Assembly: GCF_900116445.1 (NCBI RefSeq)
Contig: NZ_FPBH01000034.1
Location: forward strand, 1 to 64,000
Reading direction: 5' to 3'
Origin: Paraburkholderia aspalathi
GTDB taxonomy: Bacteria; Pseudomonadota; Gammaproteobacteria; Burkholderiales; Burkholderiaceae
Length of the DNA stretch: 64,000 nt
Position 1 is the first letter of the stretch, and each line of letters starts with the position of its first letter. The notes under the pieces were generated by a model. It had not been told where the DNA came from, did not search any database, and saw nothing but the letters and a program-made list of their open reading frames with translations. Shown here piece after piece: positions 18,201 through 25,679 of the stretch. A program made the translations under genes and the position numbers.

Positions 18201-18814
18201 TTCCCGGGAACATCGCGCGCGTTGGCGTGATCATCAGCCCGCGTCTCAACATGCGACGCAGCACGCGGCTCGAAACGCGGCAGCCCATTCGCCGACAGAT
18301 CGGCCACCCACTCACCAACCGGACTCTCCCGAACGGCGGCAGCGGCGCGCGCCACTTCAGCGCAGCGCGCAATCATGTCGTCGATCATGCCTTGCAGGCC
18401 GAGCCGCTGGCCGTCATGCGGCGAGTAGATCTTTTCGACACCATAACGCTCGAGCTCGGCGATTTCGTCAGGAACGATCACACCCCCACCTCCGCCGAAC
18501 ACCTTGATGCGCTCGCCGCCGCGCGCACGCAGCAAGTCGACGAGATAGCGGAAGTATTCGTTATGGCCGCCCTGATAGCTGGACACAGCGACGCCGTCGG
18601 CGTCTTCGTGCAGCGCGGCGGTGGCCACTTCATCGACGGAGCGGTTGTGGCCGAGGTGGATCACCTCGACGCCGCTCGCTTGCAGGATGCGCCGCATGAT
18701 GTTGATCGACGCATCGTGGCCGTCGAACAGGGCAGCAGCGGTGACGAAACGCAGGCGCCGGCCCGCAGGCAGCTTGTGGCCACCGGCGCGCTGCGGCGTG
18801 GACAGATCGGTCAT
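15254..18814 (-). CDS. icmF: fused isobutyryl-CoA mutase (IcmF)
   Basis: 1186-residue B12 enzyme that interconverts isobutyryl-CoA and n-butyryl-CoA, with its G-protein chaperone in the same chain. The order is an N-terminal cobalamin-binding domain (DGHD, D31/H33, residues about 20-155), a linker, a MeaB-like GTPase with P-loop GTGGAGKS (274-281), and a C-terminal acyl-CoA mutase barrel from roughly residue 600 (GYFPFTAGVFP, SVSMTINGPAP, SISGYHIAEAGA). It is longer than the roughly 1090-residue form I recall, because of Ala/Asp/Ser-rich linkers near 160-235 and 560-600. It connects valine catabolism to butyrate metabolism. Confidence 0.94.
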   Translation of the reverse strand: MTDLSTPQRAGGHKLPAGRRLRFVTAAALFDGHDASINIMRRILQASGVEVIHLGHNRSVDEVATAALHEDADGVAVSSYQGGHNEYFRYLVDLLRARGGERIKVFGGGGGVIVPDEIAELERYGVEKIYSPHDGQRLGLQGMIDDMIARCAEVARAAAAVRESPVGEWVADLSANGLPRFEPRAASHVETRADDHANARDVPGKARQAGGALQGSEIAGTTNAAEQPDPAAFTFRRLAQLVSAYEAGRVKSAEQEILSVLAEAIDVPVLGITGTGGAGKSSLTDELIRRFRLDYGDALTIAVLAIDPSRRKSGGALLGDRIRMNAIGDWGGGARVYMRSMATRDASSEITDSLPDVLTLCKAAGFDLIIVETSGIGQGNAAIVPFVDESLYVMTPEFGAASQLEKIDMLDFASFVAINKFDRKGAPDALRDVAKQVQRNRGDFAKAPDAMPVFGTIASRFNDDGVTALYQHVAESLRTHGLRSGGGRLPVLDELRFSSGRNAIVPPARVRYLADVAQTVHAYRERADAQARVARERWQLTEARRMLAEGDAGTGASFDADATASTGSDSSVAANSANTPQTQLDTLITQRTAALGERERKLLDAWPQTVAAYSGDEHIVRIRDREIRTALTVTTLSGSEVRKVALPKFVDHGEILRWLMLDNLPGYFPFTAGVFPFRRENEDPTRMFAGEGDPFRTNRRFKLLSEGMPAKRLSTAFDSVTLYGEEPHERPDIYGKVGNSGVSVATLDDMKTLYDGFDLCAPETSVSMTINGPAPTILAMFFNVAIDQQIARLNDRLQQAGRQPTSEELAAARRTALENVRGTVQADILKEDQGQNTCIFSTEFSLKVMGDIQAYFVDHGVRNFYSVSISGYHIAEAGANPISQLAYTLANGFTYVEAYLARGMSIDDFAPNLSFFFSNGMDPEYTVLGRVARRIWAIAMRERYGANERSQKLKYHVQTSGRSLHAQEIDFNDIRTTLQALIAIYDNCNSLHTNAFDEAITTPTEDSVRRAVAIQLIINREWGLAKNQNPNQGSFVIEELTDLVEEAVLAEFDRLTERGGVLGAMETGYQRGRIQDESMLYEHRKHDGSYPIVGVNTFLSAHPHEAPQPIALARSTDEEKQSQLKRLRDFQAQHRDDAPAALERLKRAVIDDDNVFAVLMDVVRVCSLGQITHALFEVGGQYRRNM

Positions 18815-18892
18815 GTCTCCCCCAGATCGTTACGCGTATGGGTGCTGGCAACCAGTATAGCTAAACGGGTAGGAGCGACTCGACCGGGCCGC

Positions 18893-19831
18893 CTATCGCA
18901 CCGCGAGCGCCTTGATCTGCTCGAGCGAAGGCCACAGCGATTCGTTCGCGAACCGCTCGGCCAGGAAGTCGACAAACGAACGCACCTTGGCCGACAAATG
19001 CCGGCGGCTCGCGTAGACGACATGGATTGGCAACTCGCGCGGCGGCACGTCGTCCACCAGCAGCGGCACGAGACGCCCCGTGGCCAGATCGTCGCCGATC
19101 ACCTCGGTGCCGAGCATCGCGATGCCCGCGCCTTGCAGCACGATCACGCGTTGCGCCTCCAGGTGGTTGACGATCAGATTGCCGGACAGACGCACGCGCG
19201 GCGAGCTATCGCCGGTCGTGGGCGCAATTTCGAGCGCGGATACGCCCGCGTACTGCAGGTAATTGTGGCGCGCCAGATCGGCGACGGTCTTCGGCGTACC
19301 GTGTCGGCGCAGATAGGCCGGCGACGCGCATAGCACCAGATGGGCGGTCGCAATCTGCCGCGCGATGAGTGAAGACGACTTCAGTCCGTTCGGCGAAGCC
19401 CGGATCGCGACATCGAAGCCTTCGTCGATCAGTTCGACCACCCGGTCGGACAGGGTCATGTCGACGGTGACCTGCGGATACTGCGCGGCGTAGTCGGCCA
19501 CCGCGGCCATCACATGGCTCAAACCGAATGCCGATAGCGACGACACCCGCAAGCGCCCTTGCGGCACGACGCTCGCCGCGCCGACCACCTGCTCAGCTTC
19601 TTCGAGTTCGCTGAGCACCTGGCTCAAGCGCTCGTAGTATTCGCGGCCCGCCTCGGTCGGTGCGACACGGCGCGTGGTGCGGTTCAGCAAACGCGCGCCG
19701 AGCTGCTGCTCGAGGTGCATCACGTGCTTGCTCGCCATTGCCGCCGACATCTCCATCCGTTCGGCCGCGCCGACGAAGCTGCCGACTTCGACCACATGGC
19801 GAAACACTTTCATGCTGACCAGGGTATCCAT
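18893..19831 (-). CDS. LysR-family transcriptional regulator
   Basis: 312-residue regulator. The N-terminal winged helix (FRHVVEVGSFVGAAERMEMSAAMASKHVMHLEQQLGARLLNRTTRRVAPTEAG) is followed by a periplasmic-binding-protein-like effector domain. It most resembles the DsdC/AaeR-like single-gene LysR group that begins MDTL-x-x-M-K-x-F. It lies 78 bp upstream of icmF in the same direction, so control of icmF is possible but not shown. Its upstream side borders the foreign segment, so any divergent target gene may have been separated from it. Confidence 0.9.
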   Translation of the reverse strand: MDTLVSMKVFRHVVEVGSFVGAAERMEMSAAMASKHVMHLEQQLGARLLNRTTRRVAPTEAGREYYERLSQVLSELEEAEQVVGAASVVPQGRLRVSSLSAFGLSHVMAAVADYAAQYPQVTVDMTLSDRVVELIDEGFDVAIRASPNGLKSSSLIARQIATAHLVLCASPAYLRRHGTPKTVADLARHNYLQYAGVSALEIAPTTGDSSPRVRLSGNLIVNHLEAQRVIVLQGAGIAMLGTEVIGDDLATGRLVPLLVDDVPPRELPIHVVYASRRHLSAKVRSFVDFLAERFANESLWPSLEQIKALAVR

Positions 19832-20041
19832 CTCAATCGCTCGCCTCAGGAATCAATCGACGCCATTTTGCCGGGTTTATCAAAGACTGGGCGGCAAATC
19901 GGACGAACGCGGGCACCAGAAACGGACGTCAGAAGCAGCAAAGCCCACCTTCAGATTCGTCTTTTACCCTAACGGTACATAGCTTGCCGGGTAATGAGCT
20001 GGAGGTGCTGTCCCGCAACGCTCTGAGGTAATCTTGCTGTC

Positions 20042-20057
20042 GATGTATCGATACATC
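20042..20057. repeat. 16-bp perfect palindrome
   Basis: GATGTATCGATACATC reads the same on both strands and lies 106 bp beyond the end of the recombinase operon. It could be a recombinase binding core, an operator or chance. No second copy was found at the other flank. Confidence 0.45.
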
Positions 20058-20071
20058 AGAGTACATACATA

Positions 20072-20108
20072 GCAAAGCGCCGACGTCTTTGTCGGCGCTT
20101 CTTTTTTA
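20072..20108 (+). terminator. orphan Rho-independent terminator
   Basis: Arms GCGCCGAC and GTCGGCGC are followed by TTCTTTTTT on the plus strand. No plus-strand gene precedes it, so it may end an unrecognised small RNA or mark the 3' end of a gene displaced by the insertion. Confidence 0.75.
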
Positions 20109-20163
20109 GAATTGTGCTCTGGGATTACGAGCTGACCAGGATTCGGGCTGCGGCCTCTGCCAG

Positions 20164-20826
20164 TCAATCACTCAGCACCTTGCGAATCGCGCGAGCAAAT
20201 CCGACATCGAAGAGCGTGCGGCCTCGTTCGTTCACAATTTCCCCATGGCTGCCTTCGCGGAGACCTTGCTCCGTGAGATACACGGCCGACACGGCTTTTT
20301 GCAATGCTTCGCGTTCCGACGGTGTGAGTTGCGAGTTCATGGCAAGCACGGTCACCGGCTGCGAACCTGCTCGAGTTGCGTCAGTCGCACCAAGCGGCCG
20401 GCGGTCCACGGTCACTTGCGCATTGGTTTTTAGCACGTTGAGTTGCGCTTTCAGCTTGTCGCGTTCGGCGATGATGGCCTGCATGATGGACCGGATAGCG
20501 GGGTCACTGATACGCATCAGATATTCATGGCTCGCGAGCACCTTAGCCGGCTTGGGCGCGGGCGGACCGGCGTATGCCCCCCACGCCTCAATCAACGCCT
20601 TGTAGTCTGTTGACTGGGCGTTGTAAAGGGCTCTTCCCTTCATGATGCCTTCAGCTTCCGCCAAGCGGCCAACTGCCGACAGCGAGAAGTCGCGAGAGCC
20701 GGCTTCGTGATGCTTCCGGCAGAGTTCGTGCATTTTCGCTAAGTTCTTGCGCCTGTTAGACCGGCTTCCCTTGGCTAACAGCGACTCCAACACTGCATCC
20801 GGGTGTATGTCTGTCATGCCATTCAT
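20164..20826 (-). CDS. gmtX: GmtX-like third protein of the recombinase trio
   Basis: 220-residue, predominantly helical and charged protein. The opening (PDAVLESLLAKGSRSNRRKNLAKMHELCRKH) and the central segment GRALYNAQSTDYKALIEAWGAYAGPP agree with what I recall of GmtX proteins, which look like DNA-binding accessory factors. There is no tyrosine-recombinase motif. A predicted coiled segment (IMQAIIAERDKLKAQLNVLKTNAQV) lies near 112-140. Its ATG overlaps the GmtZ stop by four bases, so it is co-translated with it. The biochemical role is unknown. Confidence 0.65.
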   Translation of the reverse strand: MNGMTDIHPDAVLESLLAKGSRSNRRKNLAKMHELCRKHHEAGSRDFSLSAVGRLAEAEGIMKGRALYNAQSTDYKALIEAWGAYAGPPAPKPAKVLASHEYLMRISDPAIRSIMQAIIAERDKLKAQLNVLKTNAQVTVDRRPLGATDATRAGSQPVTVLAMNSQLTPSEREALQKAVSAVYLTEQGLREGSHGEIVNERGRTLFDVGFARAIRKVLSD

Positions 20827-23420
20827 GCTTCAACTCCCGTGAGTGTTTGGAGCTTGGTAAAGGTCACTGCAGAGCTGGTGGCGGGCAGCATCGCACTAAG
20901 TTCGATGCCAAAGTGCCGGCTGAGGCTTATGCCTGCATCCATAAGGTGAATCACTTCCCGTTGACCCAGTGCGACATTCGTCGGATTCGCCTGTTGAGCG
21001 AGGCGCTGGATGAAGGCATTGCCTGCGAGCAGTTGTTCCTGTTCGCTCAGCAGCATGAATACCGGCGGTAGGTCCTCACGATAGAGCGCGGCGTCGAGAA
21101 GCTGGCTGCGGCGGAACACCGCTTTGCCTGGCTCTAGGTCTGGGTAGATTTCGACGTTTTCACAGACGCCTGCAAGTTGGAGCAACTCCGATTCTGTTTC
21201 CTCAAATGCGATAGTCACGTCACCCAGCGTGCCCGCAGCGACCAACTGCGTCCCATCACCCGGCGGCTCATCAAGTGTTGCTTTGCAACGTTCGATGAGA
21301 CGCCAGCAGGCCACCAAGTCTTCGGCCGAGTCGCTGAATCGCTTCATGGCGGTCTCCCATACCCGCTCGGCCTGGCGGTAGGCGTCAATCCGGACGAATG
21401 GCTGAGCCGCTTCCTCTGCGTCGGCCTTCTGCTTTTTCAGTTCCTGTAAGCTGCGCTCGTGAGTGAAGCACGCATTGCGCGCCTCGTCGAAGTGATAGGC
21501 AAGCGTGTTGAAGTGGGCAGCAAGCGCCGGCAGATGGCGCGGCTCGGTGACGAACCAGCGGCAGCGCACGCAGTTGCGGCTGCCGCCGGGTACCGGCGCG
21601 TGCTTTAGATTTCCGCCCGACCCGACACTGGGTCCTCCGTTGTAACAGCCGCCAACAGTGCTGTTGCTCTCCGTTTCGCTGGAATTGCCGCCGACTAGGC
21701 ACAACCCATGGTGCATAGGCATCCATCCCGCTGGATTACGAGCGGCAGGATGTTGAGCGACAGCGACAGCGAGGCTTGAAGCGCTATTGCAGATAGCCTT
21801 TTCCACCAGCTCGTCATGCTCTGTATCGAGCAGGAAGTTCTGTATGCTCACCTCCTTGTTCGCGTTAAGTCGCTCGGCTGCCCCAATCAATACCTCCCGA
21901 ATGTGGGATGCTCCTGGTTTGGTGTAGTACAGGGTCATCAGCAAGCGGCTGTGGCCAGCGAGCTTCTGCAGGATGGGAAAGGGCACCTGCCCCTCTAGGG
22001 CCAGCGCTGTAATGAGCGAGACCCGAAGGCTATGCAAAGGGAAGCGGGTTGTTCTTCCGTTGGTTTGCTGGTCCGGCAAGGGCAGAAACCGGATGGGGGT
22101 GCCGTTGCGATGAGTTTCTCCCCGGACGGCGAGCCGCTGTTCAAAGGACTCAAGCAGTTTGAACCAAGGTTTGTCCATCGCCACCCCGCTTATCGGTAGG
22201 TGACGCTCGCCCGCGGGTGCCTCGCGCAATCGGAAGAGGAAGCATGCGTCGGGGTAACCCGCCAGTTGCACTTCGCTCTTAGCTTTCATGTGACGACCGT
22301 CCAACTCTGTCCAAGGCGTGCGTTGTGTGATGGGGTTGTATTTCTCCTGCCAATTGCGGAGCTTCTCTAGCCAATAGAAGACATCCTGATGGACCGGTCC
22401 TCCGAAGGACCAAGGCAAGACATAACCCTTTCCCGAGCCTGTTTTAGCTGTGTCGGCAGTTTTGTTGCTGTTGATGTAGAGCACAGCCGAGACGGCATCG
22501 CCATCTGTGAGCGGGTCACTTCGGCGAAACACTCCTTGCTGCACAGGCCTCCGTTCGCTGCCCTGCGCGAGTTGCGCCTCGTTTAGCGCCCATGCATCCG
22601 ACTCGTAGCGCCAAGTGTCGGCTTCGCCAGAGTCGAGCATGCGAACTTGGAAGGTGCGCAGGGGAAGAATTAGCTTTACAAGCAGGGCACACCATCTGAC
22701 CGGGCTCCACATCTCCAGTCGTGAACGCTTCCCTACCAAGCGTTCGCGCCATACGCAGTCTGGGTCGTCTCGGTCAATTTGGTCTGCCGTCACCTCGAAC
22801 CAGTCAGGTGCGCCGTGCCCGCGCTGCCCGGGTTCTACCCCCAACGTCCCCTGGGCCCACTTCCAATCACCGAAGTGCCGACCGGCCGCGAGTATCCGCC
22901 GCAACTCGTCGATGTACCCATATCGGAGCGGTGGATGCACGCTCTCCTCGCGTTTCAGGAATCCGCCCCTAGACATTCGATGCACCGGGTTATGAAACGC
23001 AGGCGAGACCACCGGCCGACCATCATCGGCAAGCGCGCTGAACTTGCGCAGCAACACGAACTGCAAGAACGCATGGATAGCATTGTTGTAAGCAATGCCC
23101 GAAGTAGACTCTGGGCACGCCGTCCGGTAAAAGTCGGGTAGCGTCACGCTGCGCGCCAGAAAGAGTTCCGGTTTAAGCGGCAAAGCTTGTTGCACTAGAT
23201 AGCGCTCGAAGAAGGCCGCCAATGCTTCGAGTCTCACGGCGACGCCTTGCGTTTCGCCTTTCAACCACTCCATCGCTAAAGTGCGCCATGGGGCGAGTTG
23301 AGGGTACTCGCGCGCGACCCAGTCGAGCTTGGTATCCGTTGCACGTCTCACGCCCCGTTGTTTGTTTAGAACAACCGGCTTGTACACTCTTTTCTTATCA
23401 AGTTCCATGTGATTTCTCAT
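20823..23420 (-). CDS. gmtZ: GmtZ-like large tyrosine recombinase/integrase
   Basis: 865-residue protein with a tyrosine-recombinase core. The HxxR box is H463-S-L-R466, followed by H490 (AGHSR) and Y499 nine residues later (LMTLYYTKPG). A first catalytic Arg is likely R255 or R260 in LPLRTFQVR. After the core, four cysteines (C574, C592, C617, C620) frame a PGGSRNCVRCRWF motif that resembles a zinc site and is characteristic of the VPA0269-type integrases. A helical tail follows. Its ATG overlaps the upstream gene's stop (ATGA) and its stop overlaps the next ATG. It is much longer than phage integrases. Confidence 0.75.
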   Translation of the reverse strand: MRNHMELDKKRVYKPVVLNKQRGVRRATDTKLDWVAREYPQLAPWRTLAMEWLKGETQGVAVRLEALAAFFERYLVQQALPLKPELFLARSVTLPDFYRTACPESTSGIAYNNAIHAFLQFVLLRKFSALADDGRPVVSPAFHNPVHRMSRGGFLKREESVHPPLRYGYIDELRRILAAGRHFGDWKWAQGTLGVEPGQRGHGAPDWFEVTADQIDRDDPDCVWRERLVGKRSRLEMWSPVRWCALLVKLILPLRTFQVRMLDSGEADTWRYESDAWALNEAQLAQGSERRPVQQGVFRRSDPLTDGDAVSAVLYINSNKTADTAKTGSGKGYVLPWSFGGPVHQDVFYWLEKLRNWQEKYNPITQRTPWTELDGRHMKAKSEVQLAGYPDACFLFRLREAPAGERHLPISGVAMDKPWFKLLESFEQRLAVRGETHRNGTPIRFLPLPDQQTNGRTTRFPLHSLRVSLITALALEGQVPFPILQKLAGHSRLLMTLYYTKPGASHIREVLIGAAERLNANKEVSIQNFLLDTEHDELVEKAICNSASSLAVAVAQHPAARNPAGWMPMHHGLCLVGGNSSETESNSTVGGCYNGGPSVGSGGNLKHAPVPGGSRNCVRCRWFVTEPRHLPALAAHFNTLAYHFDEARNACFTHERSLQELKKQKADAEEAAQPFVRIDAYRQAERVWETAMKRFSDSAEDLVACWRLIERCKATLDEPPGDGTQLVAAGTLGDVTIAFEETESELLQLAGVCENVEIYPDLEPGKAVFRRSQLLDAALYREDLPPVFMLLSEQEQLLAGNAFIQRLAQQANPTNVALGQREVIHLMDAGISLSRHFGIELSAMLPATSSAVTFTKLQTLTGVEA

Positions 23421-24817
23421 ACGTTCACGTTGCTAGCGGGAAGCGAGAACGCTCGCGAAGTGGGCGCAGTGCAGTACTTATCTTGCAGCCGCTGCGCACC
23501 TGCTTCGAGCGCCATCCGAACCTCACTATGATTCGGTTGCGTATAGACCTTCTGGCTTTCTAGGGATGCGTGATGCATGAAGCGGCGAATGAACGCCTCG
23601 TCGATGTCGGCGTTTTTCAGCCGACGCCCATACGCATGGCGATGTCCGTGCGGGGTTGTCCCGAGGTCCTTTGTGACGACAAGGCCAATGCGGTTGCACG
23701 CTGCGGCGTGAGCCTTGTTGTACTGGGTGAGCGTATACATCGCCCCGAATGGCGCGCGGGTTAGGTTGACGAAGGCGAACGGATGGTGACGCTCAAAGTT
23801 TGCCACCTGTGCAAGATAGCGCTGCCACAGCTGCAGAAACCACTCTCCGTACTCGGGTGTAAACCAGTGCGCCTGCTTGTAGTAAGCCGCGTCGTGCATG
23901 CCACCTTTCCAGCCGGCGTGTCGGCGGTCCATTAACTCCGTTCGGGGCACCAAGCCATACTGGCGCGCGAGATACTCTGCTCGATTGCCTTTTCGTGGAC
24001 GTCCACGCTCGTCTTTCCAATCGGACGGCGCGGCCCCGTGACTGGGGTGATGGATGAGAACTTTCGCTTGGCGCGGATTAGCTGGGTCCGGAAACACATC
24101 CGGAACATATAGATGGAAGGGCTCCGATTCACGGAAGCCCGCCCCGTGCAGCAGGAGCGTAATGAGCATGCCGCGATAGTCATATCGATTCGCCGCGTTG
24201 AAGCCTTTGAACAGCAGTTCTTCGAATCGCTCCTCCGGGAAGGCGGGTGGTTCACCCGGTTGCACTTTGGGCAGACGCTGCGCCCGAATACGGTGGCCCG
24301 TTGTTGCGGAAGCTGCATTCGTAGCCCACGTATGGCCGAGGAAAGCCTTATTGCGCCGATACTGATAGGCTGCTTCATCCGTGATGCGGTCGAAGGTGCC
24401 ACCGGCGTAACGTGGATTTACTTTAGCCGCCTCTGGCCGCATTTCACCGAGCCAGTCGAAGAAGTCGGACAGCTGTGTGACGATATGTGACGCGTCCTGC
24501 GGCGAGCGCGGCGGCCAGCACAGGCCACTCGGGTCCATCCCCGTTTCGCGGTCAAAAGTGCCCGTGTAAAGCCTCTGAGCGAAGCTCTGGAACAGGTGAT
24601 AGGTATCGCGCTCAGCCGAATTTGCTTGCAGGTATTCGAGGAATATTGTTACCGAGCGGGTTACCTTTGCCATCCATGCCACGCTTCGGTCATGGCTACG
24701 GGACAGAAAGTAGTCGAGCAGCGGCTCGAGAATGCCTGCGGGCGACAACAACGCAGGTATTTCGGTGTAGACGCCGGTCGAGTCGGTGAATACTTTACAT
24801 GCTACGGAAACGAACAT
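23417..24817 (-). CDS. gmtY: GmtY-like tyrosine recombinase
   Basis: 466-residue site-specific recombinase. An N-terminal core-binding-like helical part (to about 200) precedes the catalytic half. Catalytic residues readable by eye are R229 (GAGFRESEPFH), H390-x-x-R393 (TPHGHRHAYG), H416 (MHHASLE) and the nucleophile Y425 (QKVYTQP), at normal spacing. A long insertion between the first Arg and the HxxR box (about 240-385) sets it apart from phage integrases. The ATG overlaps the preceding stop (TGATG) and the stop overlaps gmtZ. It is probably the enzyme that pairs with GmtZ in element movement. Confidence 0.75.
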   Translation of the reverse strand: MFVSVACKVFTDSTGVYTEIPALLSPAGILEPLLDYFLSRSHDRSVAWMAKVTRSVTIFLEYLQANSAERDTYHLFQSFAQRLYTGTFDRETGMDPSGLCWPPRSPQDASHIVTQLSDFFDWLGEMRPEAAKVNPRYAGGTFDRITDEAAYQYRRNKAFLGHTWATNAASATTGHRIRAQRLPKVQPGEPPAFPEERFEELLFKGFNAANRYDYRGMLITLLLHGAGFRESEPFHLYVPDVFPDPANPRQAKVLIHHPSHGAAPSDWKDERGRPRKGNRAEYLARQYGLVPRTELMDRRHAGWKGGMHDAAYYKQAHWFTPEYGEWFLQLWQRYLAQVANFERHHPFAFVNLTRAPFGAMYTLTQYNKAHAAACNRIGLVVTKDLGTTPHGHRHAYGRRLKNADIDEAFIRRFMHHASLESQKVYTQPNHSEVRMALEAGAQRLQDKYCTAPTSRAFSLPASNVNV

Positions 24818-25116
24818 CAGACGCCCCGCTCACGGAGCAGCCCAATTGCATCGTTGAAGCTCAGACCATAAAGATGAATGGCGAGGTCAATGGCACCTCC
24901 GCCACCGGTCTTAGCCCGCGCGTCGAAAAACCTCGGACCATTGAGTAACAGCTCAAACTGGAATGCACCGACGGAGGCGTGCCAGCGCTCAGTACCTACT
25001 GCTTTGGTGGGGACGAACGTGATGTCGCGCTTCGCATAGGTAGCCAGCGCCAATAAGGCGGTGACCGCGTTAACCTGGCGTAAACGGACGAGTTCTTCAG
25101 AAGCAAGACGAGCCAA
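24817..25116 (-). CDS. short CHC2-primase-like protein heading the recombinase operon
   Basis: 99-residue protein started by TTG with a GAGGAG Shine-Dalgarno about seven bases upstream. It ends in TGA overlapping the gmtY ATG. The C-terminal half (WHASVGAFQF...FFDARAKTGGGGAIDLAIHLYGLSFNDAIGLLRERGV) matches the glycine-rich end of CHC2/DUF3991-type primase zinc domains (W...G..F.D...GGGAIDL..HL...F..A...L). It has no zinc cysteines and no following Toprim domain. It may be a DNA-binding cofactor of the recombinases. The resemblance is seen; the function is unknown. Confidence 0.6.
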   Translation of the reverse strand: MARLASEELVRLRQVNAVTALLALATYAKRDITFVPTKAVGTERWHASVGAFQFELLLNGPRFFDARAKTGGGGAIDLAIHLYGLSFNDAIGLLRERGV

Positions 25117-25397
25117 AGCGAATCTCCTCGATGAGACGAAAGAAATTCGCCCGGCTTGTGATTCGCCCGGGTTCGATTTGCGGGCGCAAGGCAGACGGTT
25201 ACAACGTGGCCGAGGTGTCGCGACTACAGGGCTTCTTCACCGTGCTCCGGAGGAGCTTCGAACAGTGCAGGATTCACCCTCAACACAACAGCCGAGGAGA
25301 ATAATACGTCTCGGCGCTCCAATTTGTAAACAGATGATGCAGCGTGGAACCGGAACAGTGGTGCAAAACGCTAGCGACCGCGCCAGCTCAAAAAAAT

Positions 25398-25430
25398 GGC
25401 TACTCGTCTTTCAAAGAAAGACGGCTACTC
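25398..25430. repeat. hairpin flanked by 8-bp direct repeats
   Basis: The direct repeat GGCTACTC occurs at 25398-25405 and 25423-25430, bracketing the inverted repeat CGTCTTTC / GAAAGACG with a 3-base loop. It is about 280 bp upstream of the recombinase operon. This compact symmetry is typical of a protein-binding or recombination site, but no matching copy was found beyond the other end. Confidence 0.4.
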
Positions 25431-25483
25431 AACTGCCGCTTGATGCATACGATGTCGCATTAGGGTACAGCTTCAAAACCAAG

Positions 25484-25513
25484 GAAAAAAAGAACACCCC
25501 TTCGAGAGGGGTG
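25484..25513 (-). terminator. porin gene terminator
   Basis: Arms CACCCCT (25495-25501) and AGGGGTG (25507-25513) enclose a 5-base loop. On the minus strand it is followed by TTCTTTTTTT. It lies about 167 bp beyond the porin stop. Confidence 0.8.
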
Positions 25514-25679
25514 GGGAGGTGTGCTTTTGGCCTTTATGAGTTCCTTAAACCCCCAACTATGTATCTTTGGCTGGGGGGAAGAACCGGGGAACGTGGGCTT
25601 TGCAGGTATTGCCTGGTCCGACAGGGTTGGCATCACGCGGCACCTGCTCAGAGGCGCCGCTCGCCTTGGCTCCAGACGC

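Larger units (their letters stand above)
19832..20163. other. junction region between lysR and the recombinase operon
   Basis: No gene is visible. Base composition is lower in GC than the lysR/icmF side. It contains a 16-bp perfect palindrome (20042-20057) and a plus-strand terminator (20072-20108) with no gene ahead of it. One end of the mobile segment must lie here, but I could not define direct repeats marking the edge. Confidence 0.5.
20164..25116 (-). mobile_element. gamma-mobile-trio-like integrative module without cargo
   Basis: Four minus-strand ORFs with overlapping stops and starts encode a CHC2-like 99-residue protein, a tyrosine recombinase (GmtY-like), a large second tyrosine recombinase with a Cys-rich tail (GmtZ-like), and a 220-residue protein without recombinase motifs (GmtX-like). 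Composition is visibly less GC-rich than flanking DNA. Gene order Y-Z-X and sizes fit the described gamma-mobile-trio modules that carry defence and toxin cargo. Here lysR and a porin gene flank it directly, so the element looks minimal or decayed. Ends are not defined; coordinates cover only the genes. Confidence 0.65.
25117..25679. other. intergenic region between recombinase operon and porin
   Basis: No credible gene in either direction. Its left part should hold the promoter of the recombinase operon (minus strand). A hairpin of 8-bp arms (25405-25423) is bracketed by the direct repeat GGCTACTC (25398-25405 and 25423-25430). The porin terminator is at 25484-25513. The mobile segment probably ends somewhere between about 25300 and 25480. 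Confidence 0.5.

Noticed and set aside
18095..19333. 412-codon plus-strand open frame
   Set aside because: Runs antisense across the icmF start and lysR; no start signal and no recognisable domain.
20164..25116. Recombinase-in-trio (RIT) element
   Set aside because: RIT elements carry three tyrosine recombinases; here only two of the proteins show the catalytic residues and the third is of another kind.
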